Shown here in pieces: positions 17,202 through 25,263 of a stretch of 64,000 bases of DNA. The notes under the pieces were generated by a model. The model saw nothing but the letters and a program-made list of their open reading frames with translations, searched no databases and had not been told where the DNA came from. The stretch comes from Candidatus Dormiibacterota bacterium (GTDB taxonomy: Bacteria; Acidobacteriota; Polarisedimenticolia; Gp22-AA2): positions 186,001 to 250,000 of the forward strand of contig DASQAT010000046.1 of NCBI GenBank assembly GCA_035635555.1. The letters are read 5' to 3'. Position 1 is the stretch's first letter. Each line of letters opens with the position of its first letter. The translations under genes and the position numbers were made by a program.

Positions 17202-18662
17202 GTGAAGGAAAAGATCCTGATCGTGGACGACGACGAGGGGGTGCGGCAGGTCCTCGGGCAGTCTCTCCTGGAGGCCGGGTACCGGATCTCTTCGGCGGAG
17301 TCGGGGGAGAAAGCGGCCGCGTCCGTGCGCGAGGAGACGTTCGACCTGGTTATCCTCGACATGGTCCTGCCGCGCGTCGACGGCATGGAGGTCTTGAAGG
17401 AGATCACGGCTCTGCGGCCGGAGATGCCGGTCGTGATGATCACCGGATATGCCTCGGTGGAGACGGCGATCAAGGCGATGAAAATGGGTGCGGTCGACTA
17501 CATCGTGAAGCCCTTCCGCATGGAGGAGGTTCACCTCGTCGTCGGCAAGGTGCTGGAGCGCAGTCACCTGCGACGTGAGAACGTCTACTTGAGAAGGCAG
17601 CTGGAGACGACCTACGGTGTTCACAACATCATCGGGCAGAGCCCGGTGATGCGCCGGATCTTCTCTCTCATCGAGCAGGTGGCCTCCAGCCGCAGCACGG
17701 TGCTGATCACGGGCGCCAGCGGGACCGGCAAGGAGCTGGTGGCTCGGGCCCTGCACTTCAACGGCGACCGCCGCAATCGACCGTTCGTTTCGGTGAACTG
17801 CGGAGGCATCCCGGACACGCTGCTCGAGGACGAGCTGTTCGGCCACGTCAAGGGAGCGTTCACCGACGCGGTCGCCGATCGACCGGGCCGGTTCGAGGCG
17901 GCGGACACCGGCACGCTCTTCCTGGACGAGATCGGCAACATGAGCATGAGTCTCCAGATCAAGCTGCTGCGCGTGCTCCAGGAGAGAGAGTTCCTGCCCC
18001 TCGGCGGCACCCGGAAGATCCAGGTGGACGTGCGCATCATCGCGGCGACCAACGTCAACCTCAAGACGATGATGGAAGAGGGGAAGTTCCGCGAGGACCT
18101 CTACTATCGTCTGAACGTGATCCACATCCAGCTTCCCTCGCTGCGCGAGCGGCGCGAGGACGTTCCTCTCCTGATCCAGCACTTCCTCGCCAAGTATTGC
18201 CACGACATGAACGTGCCCGCCAAGCGCTTCACGCCGGAAGCCATGAAGGCCCTGGCGGACTTCTCCTGGCCGGGGAACGTGCGGCAGCTGGAGAACGTCA
18301 TCGAGCGGGCGGTGGCCCTGTCCTTCGGCAAGCTCGAGCTGGGCCCCGAAGACCTGCCGCGGGACATCCTGGACGAAGGACTCGTGGAAATGCCGGTCCT
18401 GCACGTCGGCGGGGACGGCTTCTCGCTGGACGAGGTCCTCGCCAACTACGAGCAGCGGATGCTGTACCAGGCCCTCGAGCACGCCGGCTGGGTGAAGACG
18501 CGGGCTGCAGAGCTGTTGAAGATCAAGCGAACGACGCTGATCGAGAAGATGAAGCGTCTCGGGATTCCGCTCAGGGGGGCGGCCGAACGCGGTCCGGCGG
18601 CGCCCGCCCCGGGCGGGCCGCAGACGGGCGAGCCGGCCTCGGACCCGGGCGCGCAGAACTGA
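17202..18662 (+). CDS. Sigma-54-dependent response regulator (NtrC family)
   Basis: A 486-residue protein with an N-terminal receiver domain (about 1-120; acidic pocket D10/D11, phosphoacceptor D53, K103), a central AAA+ domain and a C-terminal Fis-type helix-turn-helix (WVKTRAAELLKIKRTTLIEKMKRLGI). The AAA+ domain has Walker A GASGTGKE at about 171-178 and FLDEIGNM as Walker B. The sigma-54 contact loop reads GAFTDA (218-223) rather than GAFTGA, a variation also seen in other family members. A disordered Pro/Gly-rich tail ends the protein. The GTG at 17202 has a strong ribosome site, and a sigma-54 promoter lies just upstream, suggesting autoregulation or control by a related activator. Its likely partner kinase is encoded at 21350. 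Confidence 0.93.
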   Translation: MKEKILIVDDDEGVRQVLGQSLLEAGYRISSAESGEKAAASVREETFDLVILDMVLPRVDGMEVLKEITALRPEMPVVMITGYASVETAIKAMKMGAVDYIVKPFRMEEVHLVVGKVLERSHLRRENVYLRRQLETTYGVHNIIGQSPVMRRIFSLIEQVASSRSTVLITGASGTGKELVARALHFNGDRRNRPFVSVNCGGIPDTLLEDELFGHVKGAFTDAVADRPGRFEAADTGTLFLDEIGNMSMSLQIKLLRVLQEREFLPLGGTRKIQVDVRIIAATNVNLKTMMEEGKFREDLYYRLNVIHIQLPSLRERREDVPLLIQHFLAKYCHDMNVPAKRFTPEAMKALADFSWPGNVRQLENVIERAVALSFGKLELGPEDLPRDILDEGLVEMPVLHVGGDGFSLDEVLANYEQRMLYQALEHAGWVKTRAAELLKIKRTTLIEKMKRLGIPLRGAAERGPAAPAPGGPQTGEPASDPGAQN

Positions 18663-18731
18663 GACGGCGCGCTCTGGAACCGATCCCCCGACGGACGAGC
18701 CGCCCGGCGCGCCGCCGGGCCGACCGGATTC

Positions 18732-18761
18732 TTGATCGCACCGACGGGACTATGGTATCGT
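18732..18761 (+). promoter_or_regulatory. Possible promoter for REC-PilZ gene (TTGATC-18-TATCGT)
   Basis: TTGATC (18732-18737) and TATCGT (18756-18761) with an 18-bp spacer lie in the 180-bp gap before the REC-PilZ gene. The boxes are degenerate and the call is tentative. Confidence 0.25.
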
Positions 18762-18841
18762 CCGGCCGTAATCCGCGACCCGTGCGGTTGTTCCCGGAAG
18801 TGTTCCTCTCCCGACGCATGCCTAGTCTCGACGGGCCCACG

Positions 18842-19588
18842 ATGCGGCGACCGATGTCCCGGGTTCTGATGGTCGACGACGCCGGCCTGTTCAGGATGCT
18901 CGAAGCGTCGTTCCTGCGGCGCCTGGGATGCGAGATCCTGCGCGCTCACGACGGTTCGGACATCATCCGCAAGGCGACGGACGTCGAGCCCAGCCTCATT
19001 CTCCTCGATTCGCAGAAACCGGATCTGGACGGCCCGGGATGCGTGCGCGCGCTCAAGTCGGATCCGTCCCTTCGCGCCATCCCGGTCCTGGTCGTGAGCG
19101 GCAGGGACGATGTGAAGGCGTGCTGCGAGGCCGGGGCGGACCTCACCCTGACGCGTCCGCTCGAGCCCGGGGCGCTGGAGCTGGCGTTGTCGTCCCTGGG
19201 GCGGCTGGCGCACCGCGAAGGTCTGAGGCGGACCGCCCGGGGATGGGTCCAGATCGCCGGGCCGTCCGGTCCGAGACGGGCCCGCCTGAAAGACATCAGC
19301 CGCACCGGTCTGTTCCTTGCCCTGCCCGAGCCTCTCTCGATGGACGAGCGGATCGGTGTGTCGCTGCGGGTGCCGGGACCCGAGGGTCAGCGGCGCGTCC
19401 GCGCGCAGGGAGTGGTGGTGCGCCAGGTGTCACGGGATCCCGACTCGCACCTCATCCCGGGGGTGGGCGTGCGCTTCGTCGAGATCGATCCGGGTGACCA
19501 GAGCCACATCGATCGGTACGCGAACGAAGCGACCGTCGAGGGGGAGTCGTCCTCCGGGCCGGAGTCCGGTGAACGCGGGCGATCCTGA
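18842..19588 (+). CDS. Receiver-PilZ fusion protein (c-di-GMP effector)
   Basis: A 248-residue protein. The receiver domain (about 6-120) keeps D12/D13 and the phosphoacceptor D56, but the switch Lys is replaced by Arg (R105 in LTRPLEP). A PilZ domain follows, with RRTAR (129-133) and DISRTG (151-156), matching the RxxxR and DxSxxG c-di-GMP-binding motifs. It is therefore predicted to bind c-di-GMP and respond to, or compete for, phosphorylation. The start is uncertain: ATG 18842 and 18854 give a clean receiver domain, while ATG 18818 and 18752 are also in frame; none has a clear ribosome site. It lies between the sigma-54 regulator and a stand-alone receiver. Confidence 0.82.
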   Translation: MRRPMSRVLMVDDAGLFRMLEASFLRRLGCEILRAHDGSDIIRKATDVEPSLILLDSQKPDLDGPGCVRALKSDPSLRAIPVLVVSGRDDVKACCEAGADLTLTRPLEPGALELALSSLGRLAHREGLRRTARGWVQIAGPSGPRRARLKDISRTGLFLALPEPLSMDERIGVSLRVPGPEGQRRVRAQGVVVRQVSRDPDSHLIPGVGVRFVEIDPGDQSHIDRYANEATVEGESSSGPESGERGRS

Positions 19589-19606
19589 GTCGAGAGCGGA
19601 GAGCCG

Positions 19607-19996
19607 ATGCCGCAGACCGTGATGGTGGTGGATGACGACGCCGACATCCTGGACGTGACGCGACTGGCGCTCGAGGGGGGCGGCTACAGTGTCCTGCCGA
19701 CCCGCTCGGGGCCCGAGGCCCTGCGGACGCTCGAGCAGTCCCGCCCCGACCTGATCCTCCTGGACATCAATATGCCGGACATGGACGGATGGCAGGTGCT
19801 GCGCATGCTGAAAGTGGACGAGAGGATGTCCTCCATTCCGGTGGCGATGTTCTCGATCAAGATGGAAGTGCGCGACCGGCTCCACGGCCTCCAGGAGGGA
19901 GCGTTCGACTACATCACCAAGCCCTTCTCGCCGGAGGATCTGCTGCGGCGCGTCCGGCGCATCTTCGATTCGCTCGAGACAAGGGTGCAGGCGTGA
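19607..19996 (+). CDS. Single-domain response regulator (CheY-like)
   Basis: A 129-residue stand-alone receiver domain. It has the acidic DDD near residue 10, a phosphoacceptor Asp in LILLDINMPDMDG, and the conserved Lys in YITKPFSPEDLL. No output domain is fused, so it probably relays or sequesters phosphate within the surrounding signalling block. Its stop overlaps the GTG start of the EAL protein (GTGA), suggesting tight coexpression and possibly direct interaction. Confidence 0.9.
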   Translation: MPQTVMVVDDDADILDVTRLALEGGGYSVLPTRSGPEALRTLEQSRPDLILLDINMPDMDGWQVLRMLKVDERMSSIPVAMFSIKMEVRDRLHGLQEGAFDYITKPFSPEDLLRRVRRIFDSLETRVQA

Positions 19997-21342
19997 AGCC
20001 GGGGATCGATCCCGGGACTGCGCGCCTGGCCGACGAGACGCGGCGCCTGCGGACCGGTTTCCTGCGGCTCAAGAGCGCCTTGTTCGACCCGGTCACCAGC
20101 CTGTATTCCTACAACCTCCACCTCGACCAGCTGGAAATGCACTGCGCCGGCCGGCGCCTGGGGGTGATCGTGGTCGAGTTCCCGGCGTTCGGCGCCCTGG
20201 AGCAGATGTACGGCTGGGAGGTCGGAGACCGCTTCCTGACGGGCGTGGCGGCGCAGCTGAAATCGCTCAAGGGACGACTCTATCCGGAGAGCACGCTCGT
20301 CTCCCTCGACGGCGTGTACGGCAACACGTTCACTCTGTTCCTCAGGGAAGGACGGGGGGGCCGGGAGGTGGGGGTCCCGGACCTGGCCGAGGCCTGCGCC
20401 CTCCTCACCGTCCACCTCGAAGGCCGACTGGCCGACGCGACCTGGGCCCCGACCCCGCCGGCCATCGATTGCTCGGTCGGGTACTCCCTGGTCTACCCGA
20501 ACCCGTCCGCACGATTCGAGCGGATGGTCCACCAGGGGATCCGCGAGGCGCGCGGCATGACGCTGCGCGACGCGGATCGGGTCCAGGTCCGGCGGGCCGC
20601 GGAGCTGCGGACCATCATGGACGAAGGGCTCCTCACGACGCATTACCAGCCGATCGTAGACATGGATCTCGGGACGATCATGGGTTACGAGGCTCTCACG
20701 CGCGGCCCGGAGAACACCGCCTTCGCGGTTCCCAAGGCCTTGTTCACCGCGTCGGAGGCCAGCCGCCTGTCGGGCGAACTGGATGCTCTGTGCCGTCGGA
20801 AGGCGTTGCTCGGCGCCCGCGGCTTCGATCCGGACAAGAAGCTGTTCCTGAACTCCCTGCCCGAGACGCTGGGGACACCGGGCTTGATCGAGAGGAATCT
20901 GGCGGCGGCGCTCGAGGAGGTGGCCCTTCGGCCGCACAACCTGGTGCTGGAGATCACGGAACGCACCGCCATCGAGGACTTCGAGGCGTTCGGGCGCGAG
21001 CTGGATCGTCTGCGCAGGATCGGCTTTCTGGTCGCCATCGACGACGTCGGGACCGGCTACTCGTCGCTGCAGACGATCTCCGAGGTCCCGGCGGACTTCC
21101 TGAAGATCGACATCTCTCTCATCAAGAACATCCACCAGAGCCTGATCAAGCAGGACCTGGTGCATTCGCTGCTCCAGGTCGCGTCCCGGACACGCACGCG
21201 GGTCATCGCCGAGGGGATCGAAACCGCGGAAGAGCACCAGGCTCTGCGGGCGTGCGGAGTGCGCTACGGGCAGGGGTTCTATTTCGCCCGCCCGGCGCCG
21301 GCCTTTCCGGTGCTCGCGCGGGACGGGAAGGGTTCGGCCTAG
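19993..21342 (+). CDS. Degenerate GGDEF plus EAL domain protein, probable c-di-GMP phosphodiesterase
   Basis: A 449-residue protein without membrane segments. The N-terminal GGDEF-like domain (about 30-190) has lost the cyclase signature (LDGVYGNTF where the GGDEF motif should be), so it cannot make c-di-GMP. The EAL domain (about 205-440) keeps the catalytic set: E233 in EALTR, N287, E320 in LEITE, D350/D351 in DDVGTG, K371, E407/E410 in AEGIE, and Q427. It is thus predicted to hydrolyse c-di-GMP. The GTG start overlaps the CheY-like gene. A PilZ effector two genes upstream makes this a local c-di-GMP sink with its own reader. Confidence 0.88.
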   Translation: MKPGIDPGTARLADETRRLRTGFLRLKSALFDPVTSLYSYNLHLDQLEMHCAGRRLGVIVVEFPAFGALEQMYGWEVGDRFLTGVAAQLKSLKGRLYPESTLVSLDGVYGNTFTLFLREGRGGREVGVPDLAEACALLTVHLEGRLADATWAPTPPAIDCSVGYSLVYPNPSARFERMVHQGIREARGMTLRDADRVQVRRAAELRTIMDEGLLTTHYQPIVDMDLGTIMGYEALTRGPENTAFAVPKALFTASEASRLSGELDALCRRKALLGARGFDPDKKLFLNSLPETLGTPGLIERNLAAALEEVALRPHNLVLEITERTAIEDFEAFGRELDRLRRIGFLVAIDDVGTGYSSLQTISEVPADFLKIDISLIKNIHQSLIKQDLVHSLLQVASRTRTRVIAEGIETAEEHQALRACGVRYGQGFYFARPAPAFPVLARDGKGSA

Positions 21343-21349
21343 GAGAGTC

Positions 21350-23635
21350 ATGGGGATGTCGTACGAGGTTGCGAGGAACGTCCTGGCGGCGATCGCCACC
21401 GTGTCGGGAGTCGTGGCCCTGGCGCTCGCGGTCGTCACAGTGCACCTCCTGCGCCGGTCGGTCCGCCGGGTCAAGGAGCACCTGGAAGAGTTGCGGCGTC
21501 ATCCACTGGTCGGCGTCCTGCCCGCCGAGACCGAGCCGGAGCTGCGTCCCCTCACCTCCGAATTGAACCATCTGCTGGCGGACCTGCGGGCTCGTCTGCA
21601 CGAGACCGAGAAACGCTCGGCCGACATCGAGGGATTCGCGGCCGGACCGCCCGATCTCGCACTGATCGGAACGGACGCCGACTGGGGCGTCACCTTCTTC
21701 AGCCGGGGCGCGGTGTCTCTCCTGGGCTGGCCGCCGGAGGAGGTCGCGGGGCGGCACGTCGAGGCGCTGTTCTCCGAGGGGGAATGGGACCGCGTCCTGC
21801 CGAAGCTCGCGCGGCGCTCCCTGCGCGAGGCCGGGTTCTCCGAGACCGTCCGTTTGCAACGCCGGGACAGAAGCGTCCTCACAGCGCAGGTTTCGATCGC
21901 AACTGCGGCCGGAGATGGTTCGTCGATGCTCCTGGCGGCGCGCGATCTCACCTCCGAACAGGAGCTGCACGCTCGTCTGCGCGAATCGGAGGAGCGCTAC
22001 CGCAACCTGGTCGAAGGAATGGGCGACGGCGTCTTCATTCTCCAGGACGACCGGATCGTGTACGCCAACGCCGCCCTGGCGCGGATGGCCGGGACAGAGC
22101 GCGAGGCGCTCCGTGACTCGTCCCTGGCGCGGCTGGTCCACTCCCACGATCTTCTCCGCGTTCTCGAGGTCCTGCGCCAGGCCCGCTCGGGGATGGAATC
22201 GGCGGGGGAGGTGCGCTGCCTCCTCTCGTCCCGCGGATCGCGGACTCTCGAGGTGCGGCTCGCCTGGGCGCGCACCGAGTTCCAGGGGCGTGCGGCGCTC
22301 GTGGGCACGGTGACCGACGTCAGCGACTGGGCACGGTTCGAGCGGGCCCTGGCCGGGAGCCAGGCGCGCCTGCAGGCTACGCTGGAGTCGAACGGCGACG
22401 GCATCCTGGTGCTGGAGACCCAGGGCGACGAGCTCCGGGTCACCCTGGCCAACCGCGCCTTCTGCGATCTCTGGGGGGTCGCCGCGGGCGATCTCATCGG
22501 CCGGTCGGTCCGGGAAATCGTCGAGCGGCTCGGAGCCCGCACGGATGCCCCTGCACTGGAGACGTTCCTGCGCGAGGCGCAGACGGGGGACGAGGCGCAC
22601 CTCGACGCGCTGGAAACCAAGGATCCGCGCGCGGTCGTCGACCTGGTGGCGGGTCGCATCGTGGGAACGGCCGATCTCCCGCCGGGCCTGATCGTGACGG
22701 CGCGGGACGTCACCCGGCGGGTCGAGGGCGAGAAGGAGCTGCGCAGAACCATCGAGGAGCTGTCCAGGGCCAAGGCCGAGATCGAGACCGCCCACCGCGG
22801 GCTGGCGTCAGCGCAGAAGAACCTGGCGGAGAGCAACGCGCAGCTCATGACGCTGAACGCCGAGCTCAGGTCGTTGGACGAGATGAAGTCCGGCCTCCTG
22901 GCGAACGTCTCGCACGAGCTGCACACTCCCCTCGTGTCGATCAAGGGATACACCGAGATGATCCTGAAGCGGCGTCTCGGTCCGCTGACGCCGGAGCAGG
23001 AGCGCGGACTGGGCGTGGCGCTCAAGAACATCGACAGATTGATTGAGATGATCGACAACCTCCTGTCGTTTTCGCGCATCGAGAAGGGGGACACGCAACT
23101 GCATCTGGAGGATGTCCCGCTCTGGCAGATCGTCGACGAAGCGATCGAGATGGTGGGCGAGCGCATGCGCAAGAAAAACCTCTCGGTCACGACGGAGTAC
23201 GAGACCGATGAGCTCGTGGTGCGCGGCGACCGCGTGAAAATCGGGCAGGTCCTGGTCAATCTTCTGACCAACGCGGTCAAGTTCAACACGGAGGGAGGAC
23301 GGATCACCCTCACCGCGCGCAAGGGGGGGGGCGGGTTCCTCGAAGTGGACGTCGCCGATACCGGTGTCGGCATTCCGCAGGACGCGCTCGAGAAAATCTT
23401 CGAGCGCTTCTACCAGGTCGATTCGACGCCGCGCCGGAAGTACGAGGGGACCGGAATCGGGCTCTCCATCGTGCGCGACATCCTTCGTCTCCACGGATGC
23501 ACGATCAGGGTCACGAGCCAGGTCGGACACGGATCGGTGTTCACCTTCACATTGCCGCTCTCGCGCGATCAGCAGGCCTCGGCGTCACGACAGGCTCCCG
23601 GCCGGGGCAAGAGCCAGGACACCAGGACCCCCTGA
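21350..23635 (+). CDS. PAS-domain sensor histidine kinase
   Basis: A 761-residue kinase with one N-terminal membrane helix (about 10-33). Three PAS-like domains follow (about 100-205, 212-330, 338-455), then a coiled coil (about 460-510). The HisKA domain has SHELHTPLVSIKG (phosphorylated His at about 522). The HATPase_c domain has the N, G1 (DTGVGIP) and G2 (GTGIGLSIV) boxes intact. A single anchor and no large periplasmic domain point to sensing of cytoplasmic signals through PAS. It ends the signalling block and is the only kinase there, so it is the obvious phosphodonor for the three receiver proteins upstream. The ATG 21350 has GGAGAG upstream. Confidence 0.92.
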   Translation: MGMSYEVARNVLAAIATVSGVVALALAVVTVHLLRRSVRRVKEHLEELRRHPLVGVLPAETEPELRPLTSELNHLLADLRARLHETEKRSADIEGFAAGPPDLALIGTDADWGVTFFSRGAVSLLGWPPEEVAGRHVEALFSEGEWDRVLPKLARRSLREAGFSETVRLQRRDRSVLTAQVSIATAAGDGSSMLLAARDLTSEQELHARLRESEERYRNLVEGMGDGVFILQDDRIVYANAALARMAGTEREALRDSSLARLVHSHDLLRVLEVLRQARSGMESAGEVRCLLSSRGSRTLEVRLAWARTEFQGRAALVGTVTDVSDWARFERALAGSQARLQATLESNGDGILVLETQGDELRVTLANRAFCDLWGVAAGDLIGRSVREIVERLGARTDAPALETFLREAQTGDEAHLDALETKDPRAVVDLVAGRIVGTADLPPGLIVTARDVTRRVEGEKELRRTIEELSRAKAEIETAHRGLASAQKNLAESNAQLMTLNAELRSLDEMKSGLLANVSHELHTPLVSIKGYTEMILKRRLGPLTPEQERGLGVALKNIDRLIEMIDNLLSFSRIEKGDTQLHLEDVPLWQIVDEAIEMVGERMRKKNLSVTTEYETDELVVRGDRVKIGQVLVNLLTNAVKFNTEGGRITLTARKGGGGFLEVDVADTGVGIPQDALEKIFERFYQVDSTPRRKYEGTGIGLSIVRDILRLHGCTIRVTSQVGHGSVFTFTLPLSRDQQASASRQAPGRGKSQDTRTP

Positions 23636-23639
23636 ACGC

Positions 23640-24470
23640 TCACGGTCGAAAGCGGAATTCGCGCTGCCGCGCGACCTCGTAGAGGAGTGACGCCGCGGCG
23701 GCATGGACGTTCAGTGACTCGACGCCCTGGGCCATGGGAATGCGCACCCGGCGCCGGGCGGCGCGAAGCAGATCGTCGGGCAGGCCGGCCGCCTCGCTTC
23801 CCAGCAGGAGGACGGTCGGGAGGCTCAGATCGACTTCACTCGGCGTATCCCGGCCCCCGCGGTCGGCCGCGATCAGCTGAAACCCTGCCGGCCCCAGGAG
23901 ATCGAGGAAGGGGCGCACCCCGGCGGTGGCGATGGGGAGGGAGAACTGCGCCCCCATCCCCGCCCGCACGGCGCGACTTCCGAAGGGGTCCGAGCAACCG
24001 GGAAGCACGATCAGGCCGGAGGCGCCGAGAGCACGGCTGCTCCGCACGATCGAGCCGACATTCCCGGGATCCTGCACGCCATGCAGCGCCACGACGAGCG
24101 AGGTCCCCGGACGGATGAGCGCCTCCGGTCCCAGAACGGGACGCGTGCACAGAAGGAGAACGCCCTGATCGCCGCTTCCTTCGGCGATCGACTCCAGGAC
24201 CCGTGACGTGGTGCGCACCATCGGCGCGTCGGTCCCGCCCAGCCCGCGTACAAGCTCCCGCCCTTCCTCCGACTCCGGAAGGGCCGGGGTCATGAAGATC
24301 TGCCTGAGCGGGGCCCGGGTCCGCAGCGCCTCCTGGGCGAGGTGCAGTCCCCAGGCGACGAACGTGCGCTCACGCTCCCTCCGATCCCGGTCGCGCTCCA
24401 GGGCGCGGGCACGCTTCACAGCCGGATTCTGCGGGCTGTCGATCGCGCGCTCGCGCGGCGCGCGCGTCAA
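23640..24470 (-). CDS. TrmH/SpoU-family RNA 2'-O-methyltransferase
   Basis: A 276-residue SPOUT methyltransferase. The N-terminal part is an RNA-binding substrate domain (SPQNPAVKRARAL, FVAWGLHLAQEAL). The C-terminal trefoil-knot domain has motif 1 ALHGVQDPGNVGSIVRSS, motif 2 LLLGSEAAGLPDDL and motif 3 IPMAQGVESLNVHAAAASLLYE. The family methylates ribose 2'-OH of rRNA or tRNA; the target nucleotide cannot be read from sequence. It is convergent with the histidine kinase gene, only four bases apart, and divergent from tsaC. Confidence 0.87.
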   Translation of the reverse strand: MTRAPRERAIDSPQNPAVKRARALERDRDRRERERTFVAWGLHLAQEALRTRAPLRQIFMTPALPESEEGRELVRGLGGTDAPMVRTTSRVLESIAEGSGDQGVLLLCTRPVLGPEALIRPGTSLVVALHGVQDPGNVGSIVRSSRALGASGLIVLPGCSDPFGSRAVRAGMGAQFSLPIATAGVRPFLDLLGPAGFQLIAADRGGRDTPSEVDLSLPTVLLLGSEAAGLPDDLLRAARRRVRIPMAQGVESLNVHAAAASLLYEVARQREFRFRP

Positions 24471-24520
24471 TGCCCCGGCCCGCCCGCCCGAGGGCCTGAG
24501 TCGGGAGCGAACGGATCGGA

Positions 24521-24526
24521 TAGAAT
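24521..24526 (+). promoter_or_regulatory. Possible -10 element for tsaC (TAGAAT)
   Basis: TAGAAT 37 bases before the tsaC start matches the -10 sequences seen elsewhere in the window. No convincing -35 box lies at the right distance (GAGTCG at 17 bp). Confidence 0.3.
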
Positions 24527-24562
24527 CAGGCCCACACTGCGCACAGGTTGGAGGTGGTGTCG

Positions 24563-25207
24563 GTGACTGAGGTCCAGAACGTCGATCCGCAGCACCCCTC
24601 CTCGGTCATCATCGGCCGCGCCGCCGAGCTTCTGCGCGCCTCGAAACTCGTCGTCTACCCGACCGAGACGTTCTACGGCCTGGCCGCCGATCCGCGGAAC
24701 CCCGCGGCGGTCGAGAGGATCTTCGCGTCCAAGGGGCGGCCGGACCGCATGGCGCTCCCGCTGATCGCCGGGACCCGCGCCGCGGTGCAGCTGTGCGTCC
24801 GCGAATTTTCCGAGACCGCCGAGCGTCTGGCCGCGGCATTCTGGCCGGGCGCCCTGACCCTGGTCATGCCCGCGTCGCCGGCCCTGCCACCGCGCCTTCT
24901 GGGGGGTGGTTCGACCGTGGGGATCCGCATCTCCTCGCACCCGGTGGCGTCGGCGCTGGCCGCGGCCTTCGGCGCCCCGATTGTCGCGACCAGCGCCAAC
25001 CGCTCGGGACAACCGGCCCCCATGACCGCTCTGGAGGTCCAGGAGACGCTCCGGAGCGAGGTGGCGCTGATTTTGGATGGCGGCCCCACGCTCGGCGGCC
25101 TGGCCTCGACAGTCCTCGATCTCACGGCCGATCCACCCCGCGTGGTCCGCTCCGGCGCCGTCCCCCTCAGCGCCGTCGAACAGGTCCTCGGCCGCCGACT
25201 CGGCTAG
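24563..25207 (+). CDS. tsaC: L-threonylcarbamoyladenylate synthase (Sua5/YciO/YrdC)
   Basis: A 214-residue YrdC-fold enzyme that makes threonylcarbamoyl-AMP for the t6A37 modification of ANN-decoding tRNAs. It has VVYPTETFYGLAADP, the KGRP motif (ASKGRPDRMALPLI) and TSANRSGQPAP, all typical of the family. It lacks the C-terminal Sua5 domain, so it is the short TsaC type. The GTG at 24563 is chosen because GGAGG lies eight bases upstream; in-frame TTG 24548 and GTG 24554/24557 are alternatives. It is convergent with anmK. Confidence 0.88.
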   Translation: MTEVQNVDPQHPSSVIIGRAAELLRASKLVVYPTETFYGLAADPRNPAAVERIFASKGRPDRMALPLIAGTRAAVQLCVREFSETAERLAAAFWPGALTLVMPASPALPPRLLGGGSTVGIRISSHPVASALAAAFGAPIVATSANRSGQPAPMTALEVQETLRSEVALILDGGPTLGGLASTVLDLTADPPRVVRSGAVPLSAVEQVLGRRLG

Positions 25208-25263
25208 GAGGCCGGCCGCCGCGGCGGGTGAGAGGGGCGAAGGCCTCACGCGACCTGCGGCTC

